Source of the DNA: Arcanobacterium phocae
Lineage (GTDB): Bacteria > Actinomycetota > Actinomycetes > Actinomycetales > Actinomycetaceae
Assembly: GCF_900105865.1 (NCBI RefSeq)
Contig: NZ_LT629804.1
Coordinates: 868,001 to 932,000, forward strand
DNA: 64,000 nt
Reading direction: 5' to 3'
A program made the translations under genes and the position numbers. The notes beneath the pieces were generated by a model. The model was not told where the DNA came from. It ran no database searches and saw only the letters and a list, made by a program, of their open reading frames with translations. Numbering within the stretch: position 1 is the first letter of the stretch; every line of letters starts with the position of its first letter. Below, piece by piece: positions 39,502 through 49,341 of this stretch.

Positions 39502-41039
39502 AGCCTCGATACAATCCAGCTGACGCGCTTGATCTCGCTGCTGCTAATCACGGTGGCCGAACGGCAATTCACTATGGCAAAAAAGCGTTGAGCGTATCCG
39601 ACTGCGCACATATCACACGGCAGTTGGCACAGCTCTTAGCCGATCGCGGAGTCGGAGCCGGAGATCGAGTCGCGTTAGTAGCGCGCAACTGTCCGTATCA
39701 CATGCTGCTTCATATTGCTTGTGCGCGGATTGGCGCCATTTTTGTTCCGGTTTCCTATCGATTCGCGCAGCCCGAACTTCGTGATGTTCTGGACTTTGTT
39801 CAGCCCGTCGTAGTTGTGGTGGATCCGGAAACGGCCCAGGTGTGTGACAGTTGGATACCAGCAGATACCTTCGTGATCGATGACGACGACGAGTTCGCGC
39901 CCCTCCCGAGCGATCTGTGGGTAGGTTTCGCTCCCTTATCAGCGAGCTACCGGTTGTACCAGGGAACGAATATTTTCTTGCGGGATACCGATGATTCCCA
40001 GGGCGGGGCAATGCTGTTAACTTCCGGCTCGACCGGGCGCCCGAAAGCCGTCTACCTTACGCACGAACAACTATGGTGGGGTTCGCAGAATTTTCGCGAA
40101 GGGTTCGAGTACTCTAATTACGACGTCGAACTCGTGACGGTACCGTTGACGCATGTTGGTGGATTTAATGGAACAACGTTGGATCTGTTTTCGCATGGCG
40201 GCACAATCGTGATTATTCGTGAGTTTGATCCCGGCCGGGTGCTGGCAGAGATTGAGCAACATCGGGTAGCCATGATGTTCGCTGTTCCTACTATTTATGC
40301 GGCACTTCTAGCACACCCTGATTTTGAGAAGCATGACCTATCATCGTTGCGGTTGCCGCTTATCGGTGGAGCTATCTGTCCGCCAGATTTGCTCAGCCGA
40401 ATGGCACAGCACGGTTTACGGCCGTTAAATGTGTGGGGGATGACGGAAGCTGCAGCAGCTGGTTTCATGCTCTCACAAGATCTTCTTGAGGAAGCTCCCG
40501 GCGCCATCGGGATCCCCTTTCCGCATGTCCATGCAAAAATTGTTGATTCGCGTGGCTGCGAATCGGATACTGGTGAACTTGTTATTTCTGGTCCGAATGT
40601 GGTTGACGGATATTGGCATGATCCTGGTTTTAGCGCCGAGGCATGCCGGGAGGGTTGGCTGTATACCGGCGATATGGCGCGTCGTGACGAAGCCGGATAC
40701 GTGTGGGTTCTGGGCAGAATTGGCCAGCAGATCAACACCGGTGGCGAAAAAGTTAATCCCGAAGAGGTGTCTCATGTTCTGCGGCAGCTTGCGTATGTGC
40801 GAGATGTTGCCGTCGTGGGAATTCCCGATCCAGTGTGGGGCGAAGCCGTGGCGGCGGCAGTTGTGTTAGCGCCGGGCGCCGAGTTACCAGAAATAGGGGA
40901 GATCAGAGAATTTGTGGCGCAACATATTGCACGCTATAAAGCTCCCCGGGTAGCTATTACAGTGACAGCCTTACCGACGAACGCCAACGGCAAAGTCGAT
41001 ATGGCAGCAGTTAAAGAGCTGATTGAGCAGAGTATTTAA
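39498..41039 (+). CDS. Acyl-CoA synthetase / AMP-dependent ligase
   Basis: A 513-residue member of the adenylate-forming family. The P-loop-like AMP motif is MLLTSGSTGRPKAVYLTH, the A5 motif is VWGMTEAAA, the A7-A8 region is LYTGDMARRDEAGYVWVLGR, and the catalytic Lys is in TNANGKVDM near the end. It activates a carboxylic acid as an acyl-adenylate and passes it to CoA. Length and motifs fit medium/long-chain fatty acyl ligases or o-succinylbenzoate-CoA ligase; no menaquinone genes are next to it, so substrate is open. ATG 39498 overlaps the M18 stop; convergent lipA begins at the next base. Confidence 0.86.
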   Translation: MKPRYNPADALDLAAANHGGRTAIHYGKKALSVSDCAHITRQLAQLLADRGVGAGDRVALVARNCPYHMLLHIACARIGAIFVPVSYRFAQPELRDVLDFVQPVVVVVDPETAQVCDSWIPADTFVIDDDDEFAPLPSDLWVGFAPLSASYRLYQGTNIFLRDTDDSQGGAMLLTSGSTGRPKAVYLTHEQLWWGSQNFREGFEYSNYDVELVTVPLTHVGGFNGTTLDLFSHGGTIVIIREFDPGRVLAEIEQHRVAMMFAVPTIYAALLAHPDFEKHDLSSLRLPLIGGAICPPDLLSRMAQHGLRPLNVWGMTEAAAAGFMLSQDLLEEAPGAIGIPFPHVHAKIVDSRGCESDTGELVISGPNVVDGYWHDPGFSAEACREGWLYTGDMARRDEAGYVWVLGRIGQQINTGGEKVNPEEVSHVLRQLAYVRDVAVVGIPDPVWGEAVAAAVVLAPGAELPEIGEIREFVAQHIARYKAPRVAITVTALPTNANGKVDMAAVKELIEQSI

Positions 41040-42086
41040 TTAGTGCCCACGAGCCACGAGCGTGGCTGCTTCTTGGCGGGCATGGCCGCCGCCAACTCCG
41101 AGTCCGTGTTCTGCGGACGCCCCAATAGCTTTCAAGTTCTCCGGAATCTCCCAGCCCTTATGGGCCATTGCGCGTGCCCATAACGAGCCAGAACGATATG
41201 AGGAACGCACCAATGGGCCAGCCATGATGCCCGCAAATCCCATCTCGTATCCGATCTTGGAGAGCTCGACGAATTCTTGTGGCTTCACCCAACGGTCAAT
41301 TGGATGATGCAACGGTGACGGGCGTAAGTACTGCGTGATGGTCAGCAGGTCGCACTGCGCATCCTTGAGATCTTGCATTGCCTGGATAATCTCATCACGT
41401 GTTTCGCCCATGCCGAGGATCAAGTTGGACTTGGTGATCAGACCTGATTCCGAAGCGAAAGTGATGAGGTCGAGAGAGCGCTCATAACGGAACGCTGGCC
41501 GGATTTTCTTGAAGATACGCGGCACTGTTTCGAGGTTATGTGCCAAAACTTCCGGCCGGGATTCAAAGACGTGGACGAGTGACTTTTCGCCGCCGCGCAT
41601 GTCGTCAATCAAGAGCTCAACACCGGTGGTGGGGGACATGCTGTGGATTTGACGGCAGGTTTCGGCGTAGAGCCACGAGGCGCCGTCGTCGAGATCATCG
41701 CGCGTAACTCCGGTGATGGTGACGTAGTTCAGACGCATATCAACCACTGACTGGGCAACGCGCCGCGGTTCGTCACGATCGTATTCGGTGGGGCGTCCGG
41801 TCTTAATAAAACAGAAATCGCATCGGCGAGTACAGATATCGCCGCCGATCAGGAATGACGCTTCGCGGTCTTCCCAGCACTCATAAATGTTTGGACAGTT
41901 CGCTTCGGCACAAACAGTGTGGAGCGAAGCCCCTTCCATGCGGGACCGCATATCGGTGTATTCGGTTCCTACTGTTGCTGTGGTCTTAATCCAGCTTGGT
42001 TTTTTCTCGATGGGGGTTTCGCGGTTGCGTTCCTCGACCCGCAGTAGTTTGCGATGCTCGGGATTTACTCGGTCTGCGATGGCCAC
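41040..42086 (-). CDS. lipA: Lipoyl synthase (radical SAM)
   Basis: A 348-residue LipA that inserts two sulfur atoms into the octanoyl chain bound to E2 and H-protein subunits. The auxiliary 4Fe-4S cluster cysteines are in [12 protein letters not shown], and the radical-SAM cluster CxxxCxxC is CTRRCDFC. The C-terminal RSSYRSG keeps the conserved Ser ligand region. The likely start is the GTG at 42086, 3 bases after AAGGAGGCATC. It overlaps lipB by 22 bases, so translation is coupled. Confidence 0.95.
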   Translation of the reverse strand: MAIADRVNPEHRKLLRVEERNRETPIEKKPSWIKTTATVGTEYTDMRSRMEGASLHTVCAEANCPNIYECWEDREASFLIGGDICTRRCDFCFIKTGRPTEYDRDEPRRVAQSVVDMRLNYVTITGVTRDDLDDGASWLYAETCRQIHSMSPTTGVELLIDDMRGGEKSLVHVFESRPEVLAHNLETVPRIFKKIRPAFRYERSLDLITFASESGLITKSNLILGMGETRDEIIQAMQDLKDAQCDLLTITQYLRPSPLHHPIDRWVKPQEFVELSKIGYEMGFAGIMAGPLVRSSYRSGSLWARAMAHKGWEIPENLKAIGASAEHGLGVGGGHARQEAATLVARGH

Positions 42087-42868
42087 GATGCCTCCTTAGT
42101 AGGGGTTTTAGCGACAGATTCTCGTTTCCATGTTACGCCGGTTTGCGGGGGTGGCGTGGTCTGCTGGGCGAGAGCTTCTTCTAATAGCTGAGTTGGGTTG
42201 GGGTGAACGACGACGGCGGATTCCGGCCGTTCTAAAAACTGTTGATATGCCTGCACGAGATGAGGGATAAGGGCCTGTGCAGTGTTTTCTAGAGTTGTTG
42301 CTACTCCTAATTGAGCCAAGGAGGTTACGCCAGCGTCAGTGATACCGCAAGGGATGACGCGCATAAATCGCTCTAAATCGGTAGTAACGTTAAACGCCAT
42401 CCCGTGCATGGTGGCGTCGTTGGCAAACTTAATTCCGATAGCGCAAAGCTTTGACTCTAGGTGGGTTGGCATGTTCGCTGCGTCAATCCATACGCCAGAT
42501 CTCCCCGCTACCGCTTTGGCCTGAATCCCAAATGTACTGACTGCATCGATAAGGGCGCTTTCGGTGCTACGAACAAAAGCGACAACGTCCTTAGGGGCAG
42601 TGACTTTCACAATGGGATAGATCACGAGTTGGCCGGGGCCATGGTAGGTTACCGAACCGCCACGGTCCATCGTAATAACTGGAACGTCGTCGTCCGGAAT
42701 GTCCTGTGGCTTAGTTCGTCGCCCCGCAGTATAGGTGTGCTCTGATTCCCAAACGATGAAGGTGTCGGGAGCTTGCTGAGATGCCACTCTTTCGTGGATA
42801 TATCGCTGTAAAGCATCGATATGCATGTATGGCAATGGGCCATGGTTAAGAAGATTTATGATCTGCAC
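42065..42868 (-). CDS. lipB: Octanoyl-[ACP]:protein octanoyltransferase
   Basis: A 267-residue LipB that transfers octanoate from acyl carrier protein to lipoate-dependent enzymes, the step before LipA. The signature [17 protein letters not shown] is intact, Lys lies in SKLCAIGIK, and the catalytic Cys is in [13 protein letters not shown]. The C-terminal ~40 residues (Pro/Gln/Thr-rich) are extra compared with many LipB proteins and overlap the lipA start. A GTG at 42868 is the apparent start. The two genes form a lipB-lipA operon. Confidence 0.94.
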   Translation of the reverse strand: MQIINLLNHGPLPYMHIDALQRYIHERVASQQAPDTFIVWESEHTYTAGRRTKPQDIPDDDVPVITMDRGGSVTYHGPGQLVIYPIVKVTAPKDVVAFVRSTESALIDAVSTFGIQAKAVAGRSGVWIDAANMPTHLESKLCAIGIKFANDATMHGMAFNVTTDLERFMRVIPCGITDAGVTSLAQLGVATTLENTAQALIPHLVQAYQQFLERPESAVVVHPNPTQLLEEALAQQTTPPPQTGVTWKRESVAKTPTKEASWPSQTE

Positions 42869-43082
42869 ACTATAAGCCTAGACCGGGACGTTGGTCATGT
42901 GTTAATTGGAGTGGCGTAAACCAAATAAATCGTCCATTTGAATAGATATAAAAGGTGTTGGATAAGTATGACTATGTTGTCACATCACGCTAATGAGTGG
43001 AATATCTTCCGCGAAGTCACGGTACAATGTGATTCGAAGTATTCTTTCGGTATACACTCCACTGATAAGAGAATAAGAAAAC

Positions 43083-43136
43083 CGGTGTTTTATCGTCCCT
43101 GCGAGGCGGAGAACACCGCCGGACAGAAAGCCTCGC
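43083..43136 (+). promoter_or_regulatory. Overlapping hairpins in the oligopeptide-permease leader
   Basis: Two inverted repeats interleave just before the start of the first permease gene: CGGTGTT (43083-43089) with AACACCG (43112-43118), and GCGAGGC (43101-43107) with GCCTCGC (43130-43136). They cannot form together. The second ends at the base before ATG 43137 and would bury the ribosome site. A -10-like TACAAT lies at about 43023. Reported as a possible translational switch. Confidence 0.4.
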
Positions 43137-44144
43137 ATGTTAAAGTTCATTCTTCGGCGACTGCTGAACTATCTGCTTTTGCTGGTAGTAGCAGTTACCC
43201 TTGCCTACTTTATCGCCGGCACCCAGCTGGACCCGCGTTCGAAGCTCATTGAAGCTGAGATTTCTTCTGGTAAGAACATTTCATACGAACAAGTTGTGCA
43301 TACAGTTGATCAGCGTCTGACTGGTTGGAACATTAACCCAACTGATCCAATCATGGATCGATTCGTTCACTGGGTTGGCATGATTAGCCACTGGGACTGG
43401 GGATATTCGCCTCAGGGAAGCAGTATCAATGCAGAAATTGCTAACCGTGTTCCAATTTCTCTTCAGCTCGTCTTCTTAGGCTTCTTCATCGGAATTCTCG
43501 GTGGAGTCGCCCTTGGTGCTTGGGCTGCAGTACATCAGTACTCTAAGCGCGATCGCATCATTTCGATTGCGGCGATGATCATTATTTCTACTCCGGCAAT
43601 GGTTATTGCGGTATTCCTACAGATCGGTGCAACATACGCCAATCAGGCCGCAGGATACCAGATCTTTAATTTCATTGGACCAACCTCTGCCATCCCGCCA
43701 GACGGTTTCTGGCTCCAACTCTTTGATCGTCTACAGCACTTGTTACTGCCAACAGTTTCGATGGCACTGTCCTCGATCGCTTCCTATTCCCGTATCCAGC
43801 GTAACTTGATGCTTGATACTCTCGGTGCAGACTATGTTCGCACAGCCCGAGCAAAGGGCGTCCGTTTCGGAACTGCAATCCGTAAGCACGCGCTACGTAC
43901 TGCGCTTATTCCGATTGCGACTTACTTTGCTTTCGGTATCGCAACTCTGATCCTCGGCGCTGCTATTACTGAACAGGTCTACGGCTGGAACGGTATGGGT
44001 ATTTACTCGGTGGGCACAATTACCGGTGCCGATATTAACGGTACTGCGGCGGTTGTGGCTTTTGCTGGAACGTGTACGCTAACCGGTGCTTTCTTGTCCG
44101 ATGTTGCCATTTCCATGGTTGATCCACGAGTAAGGGTGGGATGA
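43137..44144 (+). CDS. oppB: Peptide ABC transporter permease, DppB/OppB type
   Basis: A 335-residue permease with an N-terminal helix (MLKFILRRLLNYLLLLVVAV), a long extracytoplasmic segment, and about five more membrane helices. The EAA loop that contacts the ATPase is in GADYVRTARAKGVRFGTAIRKHALR. Such permeases pair with an OppC partner to make the membrane channel for di- or oligopeptides. The stop overlaps oppC (ATGATGA). It is the first gene of the importer operon oppB-oppC-oppDF. Confidence 0.92.
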   Translation: MLKFILRRLLNYLLLLVVAVTLAYFIAGTQLDPRSKLIEAEISSGKNISYEQVVHTVDQRLTGWNINPTDPIMDRFVHWVGMISHWDWGYSPQGSSINAEIANRVPISLQLVFLGFFIGILGGVALGAWAAVHQYSKRDRIISIAAMIIISTPAMVIAVFLQIGATYANQAAGYQIFNFIGPTSAIPPDGFWLQLFDRLQHLLLPTVSMALSSIASYSRIQRNLMLDTLGADYVRTARAKGVRFGTAIRKHALRTALIPIATYFAFGIATLILGAAITEQVYGWNGMGIYSVGTITGADINGTAAVVAFAGTCTLTGAFLSDVAISMVDPRVRVG

Positions 44145-45106
44145 TGACTACTGAACATTCCCCAATGGTGAGCCGGGCTGATGTTGATACTGTTCAAGCT
44201 CAGCTCGAAAAAGACGCTCAGATTCGCCTAGAAAGCAGCCACCGCTACACGCGTGGCCAATTGATTCGGCGTCGGTTTTTACGCAATTGGACTGCGGTAG
44301 TCGGAGTTTTCATGCTCGGCGGCGTGATCCTCTTTGCGCTATTCGGTTCCTACCTCAGCTCATGGGACTATCTCACCCGTGATCGTACGGCTGCGTTACA
44401 AGCTCCGTCTCCTAACCACTGGTTCGGAACAGATAACCGTGGTCGCGATCTATTTGCGTTGACTGTTCAAGGTTTGCGCACCTCGCTGGTCATTGGTTTC
44501 TCGGTTGCATTCTTACAAACTGGTTGGGCTGCGCTTTTCGGATCGTCGATTGCATACTTTGGCAAGTGGGTAGATAAGGCCGGATCGTGGATCATCGATC
44601 TTATGCTCGTTATCCCATCATTCTTGCTGATCGCTGTGATTAACCAGCGTTTGGGTGGCCAGTCTGGCTCAGTTCCAGTACTGATCTTCCTTCTAGCGCT
44701 ATTTGGATGGATGCTGACGGCACGCGTGGTTCGTTCTATGACCATGTCAGTGAAGAATCTGGATTACGTTCATGCCGCTCAGTACATGTCAGTTCCACCT
44801 TTCGTCGTCATTGTTCGCCACATCATTCCGAATATTTCTTCACTACTGATTATTGATTTCACACTGGGAATCGCAGGTGCAGTTTTGTCTGAGACAACAC
44901 TGTCCTATTTCGGTTTGGGAATTAAGGACCCACAGATTTCTCTCGGTGGCTTGATCGGTTCGGGCCAATCGTCTGCACTTACGCACTCGTGGCTCTTCGT
45001 TCCACCGGCATTGGTTCTGGTTTTCATGCTGGTATCAGTGAACTTTATTGGTGACGGTCTCCGTGACGCTATCGATCCAACATCTAAGTCTGGAGGAAAA
45101 GCATGA
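44141..45106 (+). CDS. oppC: Peptide ABC transporter permease, DppC/OppC type
   Basis: A 321-residue permease of the DppC class: a cytoplasmic N-terminal ~45 residues, then the first helix (about 50-70) and the extracytoplasmic segment with HWFGTDNRGRDLFALTVQG, which is the family hallmark. The EAA loop is in VKNLDYVHAAQYMSVPPFVVIVRHIIPN. Starts ATG 44141 and 44144 are both possible. The 3' end overlaps the ATPase gene by ATGA. Confidence 0.92.
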   Translation: MMTTEHSPMVSRADVDTVQAQLEKDAQIRLESSHRYTRGQLIRRRFLRNWTAVVGVFMLGGVILFALFGSYLSSWDYLTRDRTAALQAPSPNHWFGTDNRGRDLFALTVQGLRTSLVIGFSVAFLQTGWAALFGSSIAYFGKWVDKAGSWIIDLMLVIPSFLLIAVINQRLGGQSGSVPVLIFLLALFGWMLTARVVRSMTMSVKNLDYVHAAQYMSVPPFVVIVRHIIPNISSLLIIDFTLGIAGAVLSETTLSYFGLGIKDPQISLGGLIGSGQSSALTHSWLFVPPALVLVFMLVSVNFIGDGLRDAIDPTSKSGGKA

Positions 45107-47232
45107 GTAGGAAAAAAGACGCGGTGACGTTTGATTCAAGCGATCTTCCTCAAGCACAACCAGGTGTTCCTATCGTTGATGTCACCGATTTGCATGTTCG
45201 CTTCCCGTCTGAAGACGGTGTAGTCCATGCAGTTCGAGGCGTAAATTTCTCGGTTAACTCCGGTGAAGTTCTCGGAATTGTGGGCGAATCCGGTTCTGGT
45301 AAATCGGTTACCTCGATGGCGATTATGGGTCTATTAGACCAATCGGCACAGGTTGAGGGTTCAGTCAAACTTCACGGAACCGAAGTGCTGGGCCGTTCTG
45401 ATGCTTACATGTCTAACGTGCGTGGTAAGACTGTGGCAATGGTGTTCCAGGATCCGCTATCTGCGTTGACCCCGGTGTATACAATCGGTGATCAGATCGT
45501 TGAAGCCTTGAAGGTTCACGATCCCAATATGCCCGATTCACAATACCGTGAGCGTGCAATTGAGCTCTTGACGATGGTTGGTATTCCTAATCCGGAAATC
45601 AGGGTTAAGGCATTTCCGCACGAATTCTCTGGCGGTATGCGTCAGCGAGCTATGATCGCTATGGCGATTGCCAATAAGCCAGAACTTATTATCGCTGACG
45701 AACCAACAACCGCTCTGGACGTAACGATTCAGGCACAGATTCTTGACGTATTACGAATGGCTCAAAATGAACTGGGCGCAGCCGTTATTATGATTACTCA
45801 CGATCTGGGTGTGGTAGCTGGATTAGCAGATAAAGTCGCTGTAATGTATGCCGGTCGTGTAGTTGAGTCCGGTTCAGTTGATGAAATCTTCTACCATTCT
45901 GCAATGCCATATACAATTGGTTTGCTCGGATCGTTGCCACGTCTTGATTCTAAGAAGGAATACCAGTTGGCAGCTGTTGAAGGTAATCCGCCGTCGATGC
46001 TCTTTGAGCCAACCGGTTGTCCGTTCGCGGCGCGTTGTCCGGTAGCCCAACCACACTGTCTGGATGGAGAACCGGCGCTGGCTGAAGTCAAGTCTGCCGA
46101 TGACTATCAACATCGGGTGGCGTGTAAGCGTGCTGAAGAGATTCGCCATGAATCACGCAAGTACACCGACATTTACCCGCTTCCGGCGGCGGTTCCGCCG
46201 CCATTCGCAGTTCCACGTGAGCAGCGCGAAGAAGTCCTGCGTGTTGAAGGCATGACTCGTTACTTCCCGTTAATGAAGGGGTCCGTGTTCCGTCGTCAAG
46301 TTGGTACCGTTCATGCGGTAGATGGTATTGACCTTGACATTCGCGCTGGCGAAACACTTGGTCTGGTTGGCGAGTCTGGTTCTGGTAAGACGACGACGCT
46401 GATGCAGGTGCTCGATCTTGTCAAGCCACAAAACGGCAAGATTGTTGTGATGGGTGAAGATACGTCCGAACTATCACGCGCCGATCGTAAACGAATTCGT
46501 CAAGATCTGCAGGTTGTTTTCCAGGATCCGATGGCTTCGTTGGATCCACGTTTCCCGGTCTTCGATATCATCGCTGAGCCATTGCGCTACGGCGGCTGGA
46601 AGAAAGAAGACATTCCAGGTCGCGTTGAAGAGCTAATGAAGATGGTTGGGCTGGAGCCAGCTCACGTGAATCGTTATCCGCGAAACTTCTCCGGCGGTCA
46701 GCGTCAGCGTATCGGTATTGCACGTGCGCTTGCATTAGAGCCGAAGTTGCTCATTTTGGACGAACCAGTTTCGGCACTCGACGTGTCCATCCAAGCAGGT
46801 GTCATCAACTTGCTCGATGAACTGCGTTCTAAGATGTCGCTGTCGTACCTGTTCGTTGCTCATGATCTATCGGTCATTCGCCATATCGCAGATCGCGTGG
46901 CAGTCATGTACCTCGGTAAGATCGTCGAAGTCGGAGACGTCAACTCGGTCTTCGAAGCTCCGCAGCATCCGTACACGCAAGCTTTACTCTCGGCAATCCC
47001 GATTCCGGATCCGCATAAGGAGCGTAGTCGAGATCGTATATTGCTTGAAGGCGATCTTCCGTCTCCAGCAAATCCGCCAAAGGGTTGTCGTTTCGTTACC
47101 AGATGTCCACTATATAAGACATTAAATGAAAGTGAGCAAGCTCGCTGCGAAGCGCATCATCCAGACTTCCAAGTACTTGGAGATGATCACAAGGCGGCCT
47201 GTTACTATCCGCGAACTGTCACCCTTTTCTAA
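45103..47232 (+). CDS. oppDF: Peptide ABC transporter, fused double ATPase (OppD-OppF)
   Basis: A 709-residue fusion of two ABC ATPases. The first half has Walker A GESGSGKS, signature FSGGMRQRAMIA and Walker B LIIADEPTTALD. After the OppD-type Cys-rich tail (CPFAARCPVAQPHC), which binds a 4Fe-4S cluster in related proteins, the second half repeats Walker A GESGSGKTTT, signature FSGGQRQRIGIARAL and LLILDEPVSALD, then a second Cys-rich tail (CRFVTRCPLYKTLN). Both halves appear catalytically complete. In many bacteria these are separate genes. A terminator follows, and a solute-binding protein gene lies just downstream. Confidence 0.93.
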   Translation: MSRKKDAVTFDSSDLPQAQPGVPIVDVTDLHVRFPSEDGVVHAVRGVNFSVNSGEVLGIVGESGSGKSVTSMAIMGLLDQSAQVEGSVKLHGTEVLGRSDAYMSNVRGKTVAMVFQDPLSALTPVYTIGDQIVEALKVHDPNMPDSQYRERAIELLTMVGIPNPEIRVKAFPHEFSGGMRQRAMIAMAIANKPELIIADEPTTALDVTIQAQILDVLRMAQNELGAAVIMITHDLGVVAGLADKVAVMYAGRVVESGSVDEIFYHSAMPYTIGLLGSLPRLDSKKEYQLAAVEGNPPSMLFEPTGCPFAARCPVAQPHCLDGEPALAEVKSADDYQHRVACKRAEEIRHESRKYTDIYPLPAAVPPPFAVPREQREEVLRVEGMTRYFPLMKGSVFRRQVGTVHAVDGIDLDIRAGETLGLVGESGSGKTTTLMQVLDLVKPQNGKIVVMGEDTSELSRADRKRIRQDLQVVFQDPMASLDPRFPVFDIIAEPLRYGGWKKEDIPGRVEELMKMVGLEPAHVNRYPRNFSGGQRQRIGIARALALEPKLLILDEPVSALDVSIQAGVINLLDELRSKMSLSYLFVAHDLSVIRHIADRVAVMYLGKIVEVGDVNSVFEAPQHPYTQALLSAIPIPDPHKERSRDRILLEGDLPSPANPPKGCRFVTRCPLYKTLNESEQARCEAHHPDFQVLGDDHKAACYYPRTVTLF

Positions 47233-47263
47233 AGGTTGAAGTGTTGAAAATCTAAGCTAATTG

Positions 47264-47309
47264 ACATCTGGGCTGGGCAATAATTTGTCTAGCCCAGATG
47301 TATTTTTAT
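47264..47309 (+). terminator. Terminator after the importer operon
   Basis: ACATCTGGGCT (47264-47274) and AGCCCAGATGT (47291-47301) form an 11-bp stem followed by ATTTTTA. It separates the permease/ATPase transcript from the substrate-binding protein gene, which therefore has its own promoter. Confidence 0.88.
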
Positions 47310-47420
47310 GCACATTTTATTAAAGATACATGAAAATAATTTACCTTTTACTGAAATGTAGTCTAGGCTTGGGGGTATCACTCCAAGAACTTGTAGGAGT
47401 TAGTCCCAGAGGAGGACCAT

Positions 47421-49112
47421 ATGAAAATTAAGAAAGCAGGCTTTGCTCTTGTAGCTGCCTCGGCGCTGGTGCTCAGCGCTTGTTCTGGCCCAGCATCGTC
47501 GGGTTCTTCCGACGGCGGAAAAGCTGGAGCACTTCCAACTTCGGATGTTAACCGTGTTGACTCGGCTAAGTTGAAGGATGGCGGCGATCTTCGTGTTGCT
47601 ATCCAAGCGATGCCAACCAACTTCAACCCACTTCACGTTAACGGTAACACTGTTGAACTTACCGATCTCTATGCCAAGATTTCTGCGGGTAACTTTATTT
47701 ATGCAGACGATGGCTCATGGGATGTCAATAAAGATTACGTGAAGTCGTATGACGTTGAAAATAAAGAAGACGGCGACGCTAAGATGACCGTCAAGCTTGA
47801 ACTCAACCCAGAAGCCAAGTGGAATGATGGCACGCCAATTAGCGTTGCCGATTACCAAGCTAGCTGGAATGCATGTAAGTCACCTGATACTGGGTATGAC
47901 TGTGCTGCAACAGACGGTTGGGAGAACATTCTTTCCATCGAAGCTGGTAAGGACGATCACGAAGTTATCGCGAAGTTCGATCGTGAGTACCCGGATTGGT
48001 CCGCAGTTTTCTCCGGTGCGCTTCCAGCTAAGGGCATTTCTGATCCAGCAGTCTTCAACGAAGGCTGGACTCCAGACCCAGCAGTCCTCAACAACTTCAT
48101 TTCTGGTCCGTTCAAGTTCAAGAGCATTGACCAGGCAACTAAGCGTATTACCCTAGAGCGCAATGATCTCTGGTGGGGCGAGAAGCCAAAGCTTGATACC
48201 ATCACTTTCTCGGTTCTCGATAACAAGGCACAGGCTAACGCATTTGCTAACAACGAGCTCGATATTGTCGATCAGATCATTGACGCAGCAACCTATGAAC
48301 TCGTTAAGGGTCGTCAGAATGCTGCTATTAAGCAGTCTGCTTCAACTCAGTGGCGTCACATTACGCTGAACTCCAACGCTGAAGCACTCAAGGATGTTGC
48401 CGTCCGTCGCGCAATCCAAAAGGGCATCGACGCTGCTGACTTCCTAACCACCGATATGGCTGGCTTGCCAGTTGAAGGTCTCGATCTTTCCCTTGGAAAC
48501 CACTTCTTCATGCCAGGCCAAGAAGGCTACGAGGATCACTCAGTCAAGTTTGATCCAGAAGGAGCTAAGAAGGACCTTGAAGATGCTGGCTACAAGATGA
48601 ACGAAACTACCAAGTTCTTCGAGAAAGACGGCAAGGAACTTTCCTTCAAGTTCACTCGTTTGACTGGTATCCCAACCTCTGAGTCTGCTGCTGCACTTTT
48701 GAAAGAACACATGAAGAACATCGGTATCAAGGTTGTCTTTGCTGACGTCCCACCGGCTGAGTTCTCCAACGTTCTTGAAGCAGGCGAATTCGAATCCATC
48801 GCATTCGGCTGGCGTGGAACGCCGTACCCAATGGCGAATGTTGGCCAGATCTACGGCTCTGGTTCGGCATCGAACTTCTCCAAGGTTGAAGATCCAAAGA
48901 TCGACGAGTATGTTGAAAAGATTTCTTCTGAGCCAGATCACAAGAAGCGTGTCAAGCTCACCAACGAAGTCGACAAGATCATTTGGGACAACGTTATGAC
49001 CATCCCGGTTTACTACCGTGCAACCCTCACCGCTGTTCCAGCTAACTTGGCTAACTATGGTGCGAAGGCATTCGAAACCTTCCTCCCAGAGAAGATCGGT
49101 TACACCGAGTGA
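47421..49112 (+). CDS. oppA: Peptide-binding lipoprotein, ABC solute-binding family 5
   Basis: A 563-residue extracellular binding lipoprotein. The signal peptide MKIKKAGFALVAASALVLSAC ends in the lipobox LSAC, so the protein is anchored outside the membrane. The body matches SBP_bac_5, including the LNPEAKWNDGTPISVADYQAS segment and ERNDLWWGEKPKLDTITF. It should deliver peptides to OppBC-DF encoded just upstream, on a separate transcript after a terminator. GAGGAGG precedes the ATG. The separate transcription allows more of the binding protein than of the permease to be made. Confidence 0.93.
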   Translation: MKIKKAGFALVAASALVLSACSGPASSGSSDGGKAGALPTSDVNRVDSAKLKDGGDLRVAIQAMPTNFNPLHVNGNTVELTDLYAKISAGNFIYADDGSWDVNKDYVKSYDVENKEDGDAKMTVKLELNPEAKWNDGTPISVADYQASWNACKSPDTGYDCAATDGWENILSIEAGKDDHEVIAKFDREYPDWSAVFSGALPAKGISDPAVFNEGWTPDPAVLNNFISGPFKFKSIDQATKRITLERNDLWWGEKPKLDTITFSVLDNKAQANAFANNELDIVDQIIDAATYELVKGRQNAAIKQSASTQWRHITLNSNAEALKDVAVRRAIQKGIDAADFLTTDMAGLPVEGLDLSLGNHFFMPGQEGYEDHSVKFDPEGAKKDLEDAGYKMNETTKFFEKDGKELSFKFTRLTGIPTSESAAALLKEHMKNIGIKVVFADVPPAEFSNVLEAGEFESIAFGWRGTPYPMANVGQIYGSGSASNFSKVEDPKIDEYVEKISSEPDHKKRVKLTNEVDKIIWDNVMTIPVYYRATLTAVPANLANYGAKAFETFLPEKIGYTE

Positions 49113-49152
49113 ATCGTATGAGTTTGTAACTGCTTGTCAGTTATAACCATCA

Positions 49153-49191
49153 AGTAGTGGCAGGATAAGTACTTCTTATCCTGCCACTACT
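49153..49191 (+). terminator. Terminator after the binding-protein gene
   Basis: AGTAGTGGCAGGATAAG (49153-49169) and CTTATCCTGCCACTACT (49175-49191) form a perfect 17-bp stem with a 5-nt loop. No long T-run. Confidence 0.8.
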
Positions 49192-49341
49192 GCACTGTGA
49201 TAAACTTATACTCATGAATTACCGCATGCTTTTCGCCTAGATACGCTGGTGCGCTACGAGCGCCACGATTTATTTAATCCACGTAACATCCTGCTATATA
49301 CACCGTGTATATCCTGCCTGCAGGTTAAGAAAGCAATAATT

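Noticed and set aside
42938..43252. A 104-codon frame across the oppB start
   Set aside because: It overlaps the clear permease gene in another frame, has a Cys/His-rich random composition and no ribosome site.
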